Shown in pieces: positions 1-8,351 of a stretch of 64,000 nt of DNA (its first letter is position 1; every line of letters starts with the position of its first letter). The notes under the pieces were generated by a model. It did no database searches, was not told the origin of the DNA, and saw only the letters and a program-made list of their open reading frames with translations. A program made the position numbers and the translations under genes. This DNA is from UBA9926 sp038131595 (GTDB taxonomy: Bacteria; Pseudomonadota; Gammaproteobacteria; Pseudomonadales; Azotimanducaceae). The stretch is taken from NCBI GenBank assembly GCA_038131595.1, contig JAYPPR010000008.1:1364001-1428000 (forward strand), written 5' to 3'.

Positions 1-710
1 GCTATTCTGAAGATGGTGACACCTGGGCGGAATTGCGCAGCGCCTACTTGGTGCTCATGCGACAAATGCAGCGTCAAGCTCGAGTTGTCTCTCGGTATGT
101 GGGCGGCATTTACGTCAACCGAGCAGTGGCCGGCACGAGCGATGTTCCACCCTATGTGCCTGTCTCAGCCGTCGATCAAGCGAGTGCAATGCAAATGCTG
201 GCGGATTACGTATTCTCCCCGCAGGTCGACATGATTGATCAAACCTTACTGCAGCATTTGGCAGCCCAGCGCCGAGGATTTGCCTTTCGTGGACGAACAG
301 AGGATCCGAAGTTGCATCAGCGTGTTTTGGGCATTCAGCAAGATGTGCTGAATCATTTGCTCCACCCAAGGGTGCTGCAGCGGTTATCTGACACCGGGCT
401 TTACGGGAACGATTACGGGCTTTCAGAGATGATGGCGGACCTCACCGCCAGCATTTTCAGTGAAGATGCTGACCCAAGGTTAGCGAGCTTCAGGCAGCCG
501 CTACAGGTTGCGTACGTCGAGCGGCTGCTCAAAGTCATCGGGCCAAAAGGGAAGAATCCTTTTGACCGGAATGCCAGGGCCGTTGCCTACGCTGAGATCA
601 AAGGGATTGAGGAGCGCCTCGAAGGAATGTCGGAGAGTGCCCCCACCGCTGAAGCAAGGGCGACCTCTCAATACATTCAGTTCCTGATTGATTCAGCACT
701 CGACGCATGA
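1..710 (+). CDS. C-terminal part of a zinc-dependent metalloprotease (DUF5117/DUF4953 type), 5' end outside window
   Basis: The reading frame is open from base 3 to the TGA at 708-710, so this is the last ~235 residues of a longer protein. The segment with R-Y-V-G-G-I-Y-V-N-R, followed by V-P-V and a helical tail, matches my memory of the C-terminal region of large secreted proteases annotated as zinc-dependent metalloprotease with DUF5117/DUF4953. The HExxH zinc site lies upstream and cannot be seen, so the catalytic assignment rests on the C-terminal pattern alone. The stop overlaps the start of the ABC exporter by 4 bases (ATGA), which implies translational coupling. No start codon should be assigned inside the window; the TTG at 33 is only an internal codon. 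Confidence 0.6.
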   Translation, partial: YSEDGDTWAELRSAYLVLMRQMQRQARVVSRYVGGIYVNRAVAGTSDVPPYVPVSAVDQASAMQMLADYVFSPQVDMIDQTLLQHLAAQRRGFAFRGRTEDPKLHQRVLGIQQDVLNHLLHPRVLQRLSDTGLYGNDYGLSEMMADLTASIFSEDADPRLASFRQPLQVAYVERLLKVIGPKGKNPFDRNARAVAYAEIKGIEERLEGMSESAPTAEARATSQYIQFLIDSALDA

Positions 711-2584
711 GCCAATCAGACGCATTGGCTGATTCACAACCGCTCTCACCTAATCAGGAGGAGCAGGCTGAGGCTGGTGATCAATCACTAGTTGCTGAGC
801 CAAACGAAGAGCGACCTGGATCAAGGTCGCTCAGGCCGCTAGCAATGTTGTGGCCTTTTATTAGGCCATATCGTGGCACCCTAGTGTTGGCATTGGGTGC
901 GCTCCTTGTGGCCTCTGGCGCAGTGCTGTCCATGCCTTTTGCCGTCCGAGATGTCATCGACCAAGGATTTACCAGCGACCGAGCGTCAGAGATCGATCAA
1001 TACTTTGTGGCGCTCTTGTTGTTTGCTGTCGTCATTGGCGTTTTCGGGGCGGCGCGCGCGTACTTTGTGGGGTGGCTGGGCGAACGGGTTGTTGCCGATC
1101 TCCGAGACGCCGTTTTCCGCAAGGTGATCGAAATGGACCCTACCTTTTTCGAACACACAAAAGTCGGCGAGGTGCTCTCACGGCTGACCACAGATACCAC
1201 CCTGATCCAATCCATTTCCGGCGTAGGACTCTCTATCGTCTTGCGCTCCAGCATTCAGTTTGTGGGGGCGCTAGTCTTACTTGTTCTGACCAATTGGGTG
1301 TTGACCGTTTATTTGCTCGTCTTGCTACCCGTGGTCATCGCGCCAGTGATGGCGATTGGGCACTGGCTAAGGCGGCTGTCTCGGGCGACGCAGGATCGGG
1401 TGGCGGATTTAAGTGGGCTCGCCGGAGAGAGTCTGCTCGCGGTAGAGACTGTCCAAGTATTCAATGCGCAGCCGAGAGAGACGAGTCGTTTTCAGGCCGC
1501 CGTCGAGGTCAGCTTTCGAACGGCGATCAGAAGGATCCGCGTGCGCGCGCTCCTAACCACTGTAGCGATGACTGGGCTTTTTGGTGCGTTTATCGTGGTG
1601 CTCTGGCTCGGCGCAAAAGCGGTACTCGCGGGTGAAATGACGGCGGGTACGATGAGTCAGTTCGTGATTTATGCGGTACTCGTGGGTGCGAGCGGCAGTG
1701 CGCTCATTGAATTCTTTGGCGAATTGCAGCGCGCGGCAGGAGCGATGGAGCGTTTGGGCCAACTCCTGCTTTTGTCTCCGGATATTCGATCCGCCGAGAG
1801 TCCTGTTGCAATTCCTTCGGCGAAAAAGGCAGCCATTCGATTTGAGAATGTGTCGTTCCGCTATCCCTCAAGGCCCGATCAAGCCGCGATTGATCGCTTT
1901 AATCTTGCGATTGAACCCGGCGAGAAAATCGCATTTGTGGGCGCGTCCGGTGCTGGAAAAACGACCATCTTCAAGTTGTTGCTCAGACTGTACGACGTGG
2001 CAGAGGGTGCAGTCTTATTAAACGGAGTGGATATTCGGGACGCTGATTTGTCGTCGGTTCGCGATCTGGTGGGGGTGGTCCCTCAAGAGAACCCAATCTT
2101 CGGATTGACCGCGTCGGACAACATCCGATTCGGGCGAGAAGATGCACCCCAGGCGATGATCTTAGAGGCGGCGCGGGTGGCCAACGCAGATGAATTCATC
2201 CAGAAGTTGCCAGAGGGCTACGACACCTATTTGGGTGAGCGAGGCGCGCGTCTTTCCGGAGGCCAAAAACAGCGCATTGCACTGGCTCGGGCGATTGTTC
2301 GAGATCCGCCAATTTTGCTGCTGGATGAGGCGACGAGTGCGCTCGATGTAGAGAGCGAGCGGCTGGTTCAGCAAGCGTTGTCTAAGGTGGAGTCGGGTCG
2401 TACCACGCTTATCATTGCTCACCGACTGTCAACCGTGTTGCATGCTGATCGCATCGTGTTGATGGAGGAGGGCCAAATCGCTGCCATTGGGACTCATGCT
2501 GAGCTGCTTGAGCGCTCAGCTGCATACCGCGACATGGTAGCGCTCCAGTTTGAGCAAGCGTCCGTTAACCCAGACGCAGCCTGA
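707..2584 (+). CDS. ABCB/MsbA-type ABC exporter, fused permease and ATPase
   Basis: This 625-residue half-transporter has an N-terminal soluble segment of about 45 residues, six predicted membrane helices (roughly 50-340) and a C-terminal nucleotide-binding domain. The Walker A motif GASGAGKT is at 412-419, the signature LSGGQKQR is near 515, Walker B ILLLDEATS follows near 535, and the H-loop is in IIAHRLSTV. It would work as a homodimer in the inner membrane exporting a lipid, peptide or drug; the substrate cannot be read from the sequence. It is an ordinary length for the family. It starts inside the stop codon of the preceding protease gene, so the two are probably co-transcribed. MsbA itself is one option, but no lipid A genes lie nearby, so I leave the symbol empty. 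Confidence 0.9.
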   Translation: MSQSDALADSQPLSPNQEEQAEAGDQSLVAEPNEERPGSRSLRPLAMLWPFIRPYRGTLVLALGALLVASGAVLSMPFAVRDVIDQGFTSDRASEIDQYFVALLLFAVVIGVFGAARAYFVGWLGERVVADLRDAVFRKVIEMDPTFFEHTKVGEVLSRLTTDTTLIQSISGVGLSIVLRSSIQFVGALVLLVLTNWVLTVYLLVLLPVVIAPVMAIGHWLRRLSRATQDRVADLSGLAGESLLAVETVQVFNAQPRETSRFQAAVEVSFRTAIRRIRVRALLTTVAMTGLFGAFIVVLWLGAKAVLAGEMTAGTMSQFVIYAVLVGASGSALIEFFGELQRAAGAMERLGQLLLLSPDIRSAESPVAIPSAKKAAIRFENVSFRYPSRPDQAAIDRFNLAIEPGEKIAFVGASGAGKTTIFKLLLRLYDVAEGAVLLNGVDIRDADLSSVRDLVGVVPQENPIFGLTASDNIRFGREDAPQAMILEAARVANADEFIQKLPEGYDTYLGERGARLSGGQKQRIALARAIVRDPPILLLDEATSALDVESERLVQQALSKVESGRTTLIIAHRLSTVLHADRIVLMEEGQIAAIGTHAELLERSAAYRDMVALQFEQASVNPDAA

Positions 2585-2638
2585 CTCGTCGCTCAATGCA
2601 TGAGATTTGCTCAGTGCCCGTCAGTAGCGGACGCTGTG

Positions 2639-2749
2639 TCTTTCAGTTGCCGCTAGTCTTTGGGCCCTATAGGCCACAGTGATCCCACTTGAGCGGTATT
2701 TGTTTGATATCGCTGCTGAGTCTTGCAGTTACCGCTAGTCTGTGGTCCC
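2639..2749 (+). repeat. Imperfect 29-bp direct repeat, two copies 82 bp apart
   Basis: Copies at 2639-2667 and 2721-2749 match at 25 of 29 positions and share the core CCGCTAGTCT. They lie in the 209-bp spacer between the ABC exporter and the CurA-like reductase, just upstream of that gene's ribosome binding site. The pair could be a regulator binding site or the remains of a duplication. The core CCGCTAGT recurs once at about 7090 in another spacer. Confidence 0.6.
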
Positions 2750-2793
2750 GTGGCTAGGTCAAACAGGAAGGAATTAAAGCGAAGGAGGAGAGC

Positions 2794-3786
2794 ATGGATA
2801 ACCGTCAATGGCTAATTAATGGCAACCCTAAAGGCCGTCCGCTCGAGGCGAGCGACTTTAAGCTTGAGACCAGTTCGCTCGGGTCGTTGGCAGCAGAGTC
2901 AGCAAGAGTGCGCGTGGAGTACCTCAGCTTTGATCCTTCGCAAAAAGGGCAAATGGAAAACATCGGTTACGCCGCTGCGACCGAAATGGGGCAGGTGATG
3001 CGGGCGACTGGGGTCGGCGAAGTCATCGAGTCGAATGCAGCGGGTCTTGAGGTTGGGGACCGGGTGCTAGGTAGTCTCGGCTGGCAAGATGTGGCCGACG
3101 TTAGGGGCAAAGACCTTGAGCGCCTCCCGGCTGATGTACCGCCGACGCGCTTTCTTGGGCCCATGGGCGGAACCGGATTGACGGCTTATTTCGGATTGTT
3201 TCGCGTCGGTCAGCCTAATCCTGGCGATACTGTTCTCGTGTCTGGAGCGGCGGGTGCCACGGGTTCAATTGTTGGTCAGCTGGCGAAGCTCGCTGGCTGC
3301 CGCGTCGTTGGCATCGCGGGCGGTCAGGAGAAGTGCGATTGGCTGATTGAAGAATTGGGGTTTGACGACGCCATTGATTACAAAGCGGCCAAGGTCAAAG
3401 CGGCTGTGCGTGCCGCTTGCCCAGGTGGAGTGAACGTATTTTTTGACAACGTTGGCGGCGGCATCTTGAATGATGTGCTCGCTTGCATCGCGCTCAATGC
3501 TCGAGTCGTGGTCTGTGGTGGGATCTCTCGCTATCAGGAAGCAGTGCTCCCGCCCGGTCCGGCAAATTACTTCAATCTCGTTTTTCAGCGGGCTCGGATG
3601 GAAGGGTTCTTAGTCACGGACTATCAATCTGAATTCGCCATGGCGCGAAAACGCTTGGGGCAGTGGTTGGACGATGGCGCCCTACTCTATAAAGAAGACA
3701 TCCAGACGGGGTTTGAAAATATTCCCCAGACGCTGCAACGGGTGTTCGATGGTTCAAACTTCGGGAAACAGTTGCTGAAGCTGTAA
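2794..3786 (+). CDS. NADP-dependent medium-chain oxidoreductase, CurA/leukotriene B4 dehydrogenase-like
   Basis: The 330-residue protein belongs to the zinc-free medium-chain dehydrogenase/reductase family that reduces activated double bonds of enones with NADPH. The Rossmann motif GAAGATGS is at 151-158, preceded by the typical P-G-D-T-V-L-V-S strand, and the family F-D-N-V-G-G stretch is near 217. There are no structural-zinc cysteines, as expected for this subfamily. The ATG at 2794 follows a strong GGAGG ribosome binding site. Length is usual for the family. It stands alone, convergent with the M16 protease gene, so its substrate is not indicated by context. Confidence 0.88.
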   Translation: MDNRQWLINGNPKGRPLEASDFKLETSSLGSLAAESARVRVEYLSFDPSQKGQMENIGYAAATEMGQVMRATGVGEVIESNAAGLEVGDRVLGSLGWQDVADVRGKDLERLPADVPPTRFLGPMGGTGLTAYFGLFRVGQPNPGDTVLVSGAAGATGSIVGQLAKLAGCRVVGIAGGQEKCDWLIEELGFDDAIDYKAAKVKAAVRAACPGGVNVFFDNVGGGILNDVLACIALNARVVVCGGISRYQEAVLPPGPANYFNLVFQRARMEGFLVTDYQSEFAMARKRLGQWLDDGALLYKEDIQTGFENIPQTLQRVFDGSNFGKQLLKL

Positions 3787-3890
3787 GCAGCGCAGGCACT
3801 CCTGGCTGGGGAATTCAAGGGCCCCCCGGCACTACCTAGCACGATCCAGTATGAGCAGAAGCGTTAAGTTGCTGTAGCTCCAAGCGCCTG

Positions 3891-4015
3891 TTCTTTGTAA
3901 CAAAGGCTTTGCCCCGGGCTTTGTAACGAAAGCTTTGTAACGAAGGCTTCGCATCGAAAGCTTTGTAACAAAAGCTTTGTAATGAAGGCTCGGTACCGAA
4001 TGCTTGGTGGCGACC
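3891..4015. repeat. Degenerate 14-bp tandem repeat tract (consensus GCTTTGTAACGAAA)
   Basis: Seven contiguous 14-base units run from 3918 to 4015, with two further degenerate units (15 and 12 bases) before them from 3891. Units vary at a few positions, for example GCTTTGTAACGAAG, GCTTTGTAACAAAA and GCTTTGTAATGAAG. The core CTTTGTAACAAAG is nearly self-complementary. The tract lies between the convergent ends of the CurA-like gene and the M16 protease gene. The period is not a multiple of three, so it is not a coding repeat. Confidence 0.9.
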
Positions 4016-4038
4016 GCGTCACAGCGACCAAGCATTCG
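3997..4038. other. Inverted repeat with 12-bp perfect arms at the end of the repeat tract
   Basis: The arms CGAATGCTTGGT (3997-4008) and ACCAAGCATTCG (4027-4038) are perfectly complementary, with an 18-base loop. The left arm is itself part of the last two repeat units. The element sits between two convergent genes and could end transcription, although there is only a short TTTT stretch some way after it on the plus strand. Confidence 0.65.
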
Positions 4039-4087
4039 AGTGGAGCAGTTTTCTCTCCCCAGGGCCCAAACTGAGTGACAGCCAAAG

Positions 4088-6907
4088 CTATAGCGCTGGG
4101 GCAGCCTCTGCTTCACCCTCGGACGCTGCAAATTTTCCCTGACTCCAGATGAACAACGGGCGGTCATTGATCTTTTCAGTCACTTGCTCAAAGAAGGTCA
4201 TCAATTCCGCTTTAGATAGTGCGTCAATGGCCGCTGCAATTTGCTCACGTCCATCAAAGGTCATGATGCCTTCATCGAGATCGGACCAGTACCGACCCGC
4301 CCGTGAGCCCAGGTTTTTATCTTTCTCTAAAATCTCCGCAATCAGGCCAGCCTTGGCTTCGCTAAACGCCTCCGCTTCAAGGGAGGTGAGCGCTTCACGT
4401 TGCCAATCGAGGAATTGAGTTGTCCGATCAACCAAGGTTTGTGCTGAGGCCACCGGAGACTGAATCACGAACCCAACCCCGCCCTGATTCTCGTACTCTG
4501 CCTGGATGGCAGTGACGACATAGCCAAGTTGCTGCTCCGTTCTAAGCGACGTGAAGTATTTAGGCCTGAGCAAGTGAACGAGCAAGCTGCTCGATGCTCG
4601 GGATGTCAGGCTGTCGTCATCGTTTTGAGCGTAGATCACCATCATGGCGTCGTCATGATCGATCTCGAGCTTCATGTCGGTTCGATCTTTGATTTGGGTA
4701 ACGGTAGGGCGTCGATCCGTCCCTGGCGCGAGGGACAGCTGTTCGCGCAGCGTCTGCCGAATGGCGCTGGCATCTTGTTCATCCACATTGCCAACCATCA
4801 GGCCCTCGACATTCACCTCGCTAAAGTACTCATCACGCCAGGCAGCCAGCGCTGGGCGGGTGAGTTGTTCGAGCTCGGTCATCATGGCGTCTGCTGGCCA
4901 GCTCGACTCTAAGAGGGTGTCGGTCAGCTGAGAAAATCCCTGCTGGTAAGGACGATCCTTCGACGAGTTTTCTAGGCTTCGTCTGAACTCTTCCTTGAGG
5001 GTTGTGAAACGATCCTCAGCAATCGCCAGTGTCGTTAGCGTTTCGAGCACACGCTCGAGCAGCACGGCTTGCTTGTCTTGATAGCCCCCGAGCGTGACCC
5101 TAAAGCCTCGGGGTGGAGTCGCCACTTCAAAGCTCACGCCAGCGAGAAGCGCCGGGTAGCCCAGCGTATTGAGGTCGTCCTTTACGAGATAGGCGTACAA
5201 GTTCGAGGCCACCACATCCTTCAAGCTGATCAGGCCGCGATCAGAGCGGATGCTGACGTGGGTCACTGCTCGAGGCACGCCAAACTCGGTGTCCGTTGCC
5301 AACAGCAAGGTGAGGTCTTCCTCGTCAGTAACCACCCGCGGCTGCGCGTCATTGCCTGGTTTGAGCGCAAGATCGCTCGGCAAGAAAGGATTCGGTGCGG
5401 GGATGGTCAGTCCGCCCTTGATTGATTGCGCGGCAGGGGCACGGCCAATCCCTTGCTCGATGCCGTAGGGCACTTCAAACCACGGTTCGATAGAGGGTCC
5501 CTCATAAGATGGATCTGCAATCGTGATCATCACGTTATCGGTGCGCAGCGCCGAGAGATAGGAGTCGATCAGTGACGCATCGAAGGCCGTCATCAAATAG
5601 GGCGCGACGTTAATGTCTTCTGGTGGGTAGTATTGAAGATCTGACGCCAAAGACATGACCGTGCTCATGGCGGAGGACTGTTCCTCAAATTCAAACCCGA
5701 GTTTTGAAACCGTGGCTTCCTCCTCGTAGTACCAGGCTTGGGGCCCCTCGCTGCGAAGTAGATCGATGTAGCTAAATACAATGTCCGTGATTTCATCGAT
5801 GTGATTGGCGCCGCTCGGCGTGAGGCCAATAGAAATAAAGAACACCCCGTTTTCAGCGTCGATAGGTTCATTGTAGGCGCCGAGGCTGGTGATCCAGCCT
5901 GTTTGAGTCAGCTGCGCGTGCAGGCTTCCTTCGCCCTCATGCCCGATAAGGCTTGCAAGATATTGAGCCGGCTTGGTTCGGTAGTGCTGCCTCACGTCAG
6001 GTGTAGGAAAGGTGTACGAGACGGAGTAGTCGTCCTTCAGGTTCTGATAGCGAAGCGTCATCGGTAGGCTATCTGGCTTGATGAGGTCAGCCTCAATGGC
6101 GATTGGTCCTCGATCATTGCCCGCCACATCAGAGAACAAGGCTTTCACCCAAGGCACTAAGGTCTCAAGCGGCTCTCTGTGCAGAATCACGGCACTCATT
6201 TGGTCGGCTGAGTAATGCTCTTCAAAGAAGGTCATCAGATCGCTGTACACGTCGCCGTCGAGTGTCTCGAGCGAGCCGATACTGAACTGAGAGAACGGAT
6301 GGTCAGGGTTCATTGCTTGCTTTTGAACGGTGAAGCCTCGCCACCCATCGGCCTTGTATTGCATTTGGTATTCAGAATGGACCGCATTCTTCTCTCGCTC
6401 GACGTAAGCAGGATCCATGAGCGGTGCGATGAAAAATTGACCAAACCGGTCTAAACCCTCCCCAAAAAATTCGGGTTGGATGTCAAAAAAGTAGTTGGTG
6501 TGGTCGGGCGCGGTATAGGCGTTGGAGCTGCCGCCGTGGGTTTCTATAAAGCTGAAGTAGCCGTCGGGTTCTGGGTATTTTTCAGTGCCGATGAATAGCA
6601 TGTGTTCCAAAAAATGAGCAAGACCTGGGCGCTCTTTGGGGTCATGAAAGCTGCCCCTGAAGACCGTGAGCGCTGCTGCCGATTTATCGGCGGCTGCGTC
6701 TGAGATGACCAGTAACTTCAGTCCATTAGGTAGGGTCTCGAAGTGATAGGCGCGTGGATCATTGGGGCTTTTGATCACTTCGACCGGGCCTTCGCTTTGG
6801 GTTGTGGCCGGTGGTCTTGCTGGGTTCTGGCAACCAGCACTGAGGCTGATCATCGCTATCAATGCAATCAATCCGCAATAACGGAAACGATAAATGGCTG
6901 AAAACAT
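4088..6907 (-). CDS. M16 family (pitrilysin/insulinase-like) zinc protease, lipoprotein
   Basis: This 939-residue protein is the length of protease III/insulin-degrading enzymes. It begins with a short lipoprotein signal peptide and a lipobox L-S-A-G-C with the lipidated cysteine at residue 26, so it should be anchored in the periplasm or outer membrane. The inverted zinc motif H-F-L-E-H is at 98-102, with the distal glutamate in the N-A-V-H-S-E-Y region near 170. N- and C-terminal M16 halves follow as in pitrilysin. Its likely role is degrading medium-sized peptides that enter the periplasm. It is monocistronic and convergent with the CurA-like gene across a repeat-filled spacer. Confidence 0.9.
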   Translation of the reverse strand: MFSAIYRFRYCGLIALIAMISLSAGCQNPARPPATTQSEGPVEVIKSPNDPRAYHFETLPNGLKLLVISDAAADKSAAALTVFRGSFHDPKERPGLAHFLEHMLFIGTEKYPEPDGYFSFIETHGGSSNAYTAPDHTNYFFDIQPEFFGEGLDRFGQFFIAPLMDPAYVEREKNAVHSEYQMQYKADGWRGFTVQKQAMNPDHPFSQFSIGSLETLDGDVYSDLMTFFEEHYSADQMSAVILHREPLETLVPWVKALFSDVAGNDRGPIAIEADLIKPDSLPMTLRYQNLKDDYSVSYTFPTPDVRQHYRTKPAQYLASLIGHEGEGSLHAQLTQTGWITSLGAYNEPIDAENGVFFISIGLTPSGANHIDEITDIVFSYIDLLRSEGPQAWYYEEEATVSKLGFEFEEQSSAMSTVMSLASDLQYYPPEDINVAPYLMTAFDASLIDSYLSALRTDNVMITIADPSYEGPSIEPWFEVPYGIEQGIGRAPAAQSIKGGLTIPAPNPFLPSDLALKPGNDAQPRVVTDEEDLTLLLATDTEFGVPRAVTHVSIRSDRGLISLKDVVASNLYAYLVKDDLNTLGYPALLAGVSFEVATPPRGFRVTLGGYQDKQAVLLERVLETLTTLAIAEDRFTTLKEEFRRSLENSSKDRPYQQGFSQLTDTLLESSWPADAMMTELEQLTRPALAAWRDEYFSEVNVEGLMVGNVDEQDASAIRQTLREQLSLAPGTDRRPTVTQIKDRTDMKLEIDHDDAMMVIYAQNDDDSLTSRASSSLLVHLLRPKYFTSLRTEQQLGYVVTAIQAEYENQGGVGFVIQSPVASAQTLVDRTTQFLDWQREALTSLEAEAFSEAKAGLIAEILEKDKNLGSRAGRYWSDLDEGIMTFDGREQIAAAIDALSKAELMTFFEQVTEKINDRPLFIWSQGKFAASEGEAEAAPAL

Positions 6908-7316
6908 GGTTAAGGGTCCACTCAGGTGATGGCGACATTCTACAGTAAGTAAATGGCGCTCAACGGCTTATGGTGCAGTGGCCTTAATCGAGCATCACCT
7001 GAGCAGGTCTTGGCATCAAATTGAGACCATGTTGCTTCTGAGTCTGAGGCGAGGCTCGATCTGGAATGAGGGTAAACCCTCTACTTCTACCGCTAGTGAG
7101 CCCAAAGCTTCACTCGTAGTTGATGAGTGTGGGCTTGGCAACTGTGACTATCAGAGCGATCCGGCGCCGCGAAGGCATGAGCATTAGTCATCGATGAGCA
7201 AACGGAGGTGGCCTTCAGTGGAAAAACGGCAGATCCTAATCAGATAGCGATAAGTGCTGCCGCTCACTGGAAAGGTTGAGCGCTGAGTCTTCGCGAGCCT
7301 CTTCAACCGAATCTCA
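6908..7316. other. Intergenic region, no gene recognised
   Basis: The 409-bp spacer separates the start of the M16 protease gene from the end of the aldo/keto reductase gene, both on the minus strand. The promoter for the protease should be in its left part. An imperfect hairpin lies at about 7098-7134 (outer arms AGCCC/GGGCT, inner arms CACTC/GAGTG). A 69-codon open frame at 6978-7187 has no protein-like composition and no ribosome binding site. Confidence 0.4.
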
Positions 7317-8309
7317 TCAAGAAAGTCTCAGCCCAAGCGCGTCAATCGTTTCAATCTGTTCTGCGGTAAGCGGTTGCTTCGCGGCTTGGATCGTATTGAG
7401 TAGTTCTTCTCTGTTCTTGACGCCCAAGATGACGGTATCAACACCGTCCATCGCGAGTGCGTACTGATGAGCAACATCCGCTGGATCAAGATTCCATGTC
7501 TCGCAGAGCGCTCGGAAGGGCGCGGCGCGATGGTAGTCGAGCACCTCGGGGTGGTCTTCGGGTAGCGCGCGGTCGATGGCTCGGGTAAGCGCACCTGCTT
7601 GGACTGCGCGTATTCCCAGCACACCAACGCCTGACTCGGTTGCTGTGCGGATGATATTCCGTGGCTGAGCGGCTTCAGGAAACCGCTTGATAGCGCCGGG
7701 ACTATCGAGGAGATTTGCGATGACTTGTACGGCTTGCGGTTTCGCCTCACCCTTTAGCACGTCCATGATGGTGCTCGGCAAGCCCGTGCCCGTGATTCCC
7801 CAAGCGCCAATGATCCCTTCGCGCTGAATGGCCTCAAACGCTGGAACGACCGCCTCATAGAAACAGGCCTCGGTCACGCTCCATCGATGCTGATCCTCAG
7901 CCAATTCTCCTGGGAACTGGTAGTCGTTGGGGATGATATTCGAGTGCAAGAAAAACAAGTCGATTCGATCGAGCTTGAGCGCGTCGAGCGAGCGGCCGAT
8001 GGATCGGCGCACTTTGGCGAGTGTTTCGTCTGATGATTGCGTTCCTAGGAGGATCTTGCTGGTGACATGAACGCCCTCGGGCATGCGGCCTTGAAGCGCT
8101 TCGCCCACCACACTCTCGGCTTCACCCCGCCCATACATTGGCGCAACATCGATGAGATTGATCCCTTCTTCGACCGCCGTCTGGACAGTTTGGACCGCCT
8201 CTTGTCGGGTCGTCTCGCCCCAAATGCCAGCAATACCACCGCCACCAAGGGTGAGTGGGCTGACGGGCCATAATGCCCCAAGTGGTTTGTGCGTAGCGGA
8301 TGTTGTCAC
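7317..8309 (-). CDS. Aldo/keto reductase family oxidoreductase
   Basis: The 330-residue protein has the (beta/alpha)8 aldo/keto reductase pattern: an N-terminal L-T-L-G-G-G-G strand, the D-V-A-P-M-Y-G segment carrying the catalytic Asp and Tyr near residues 54-59, the Lys in V-T-S-K, and a C-terminal NADP-binding region including V-I-L-G-V-K-N. It would reduce carbonyls or oxidise sugar-type alcohols with NADP(H). Its stop precedes no nearby gene; its start lies 42 bases downstream of the end of the GPH symporter gene on the same strand, so transport and reduction of one substrate by the two products is plausible. Confidence 0.85.
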   Translation of the reverse strand: MTTSATHKPLGALWPVSPLTLGGGGIAGIWGETTRQEAVQTVQTAVEEGINLIDVAPMYGRGEAESVVGEALQGRMPEGVHVTSKILLGTQSSDETLAKVRRSIGRSLDALKLDRIDLFFLHSNIIPNDYQFPGELAEDQHRWSVTEACFYEAVVPAFEAIQREGIIGAWGITGTGLPSTIMDVLKGEAKPQAVQVIANLLDSPGAIKRFPEAAQPRNIIRTATESGVGVLGIRAVQAGALTRAIDRALPEDHPEVLDYHRAAPFRALCETWNLDPADVAHQYALAMDGVDTVILGVKNREELLNTIQAAKQPLTAEQIETIDALGLRLS

Positions 8310-8351
8310 TGACTTCTCCTTGAGTGATGGGGCGTTCGTTGACGCTCGTTT

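Noticed and set aside
3891..4015. Repeat tract considered as a CRISPR array
   Set aside because: Units are contiguous 14-mers with no unique spacers, and no cas gene is in the window.
4149..6454. Plus-strand open frames within the M16 protease gene
   Set aside because: They lie antisense to a well-supported 939-residue gene and have no features of their own.
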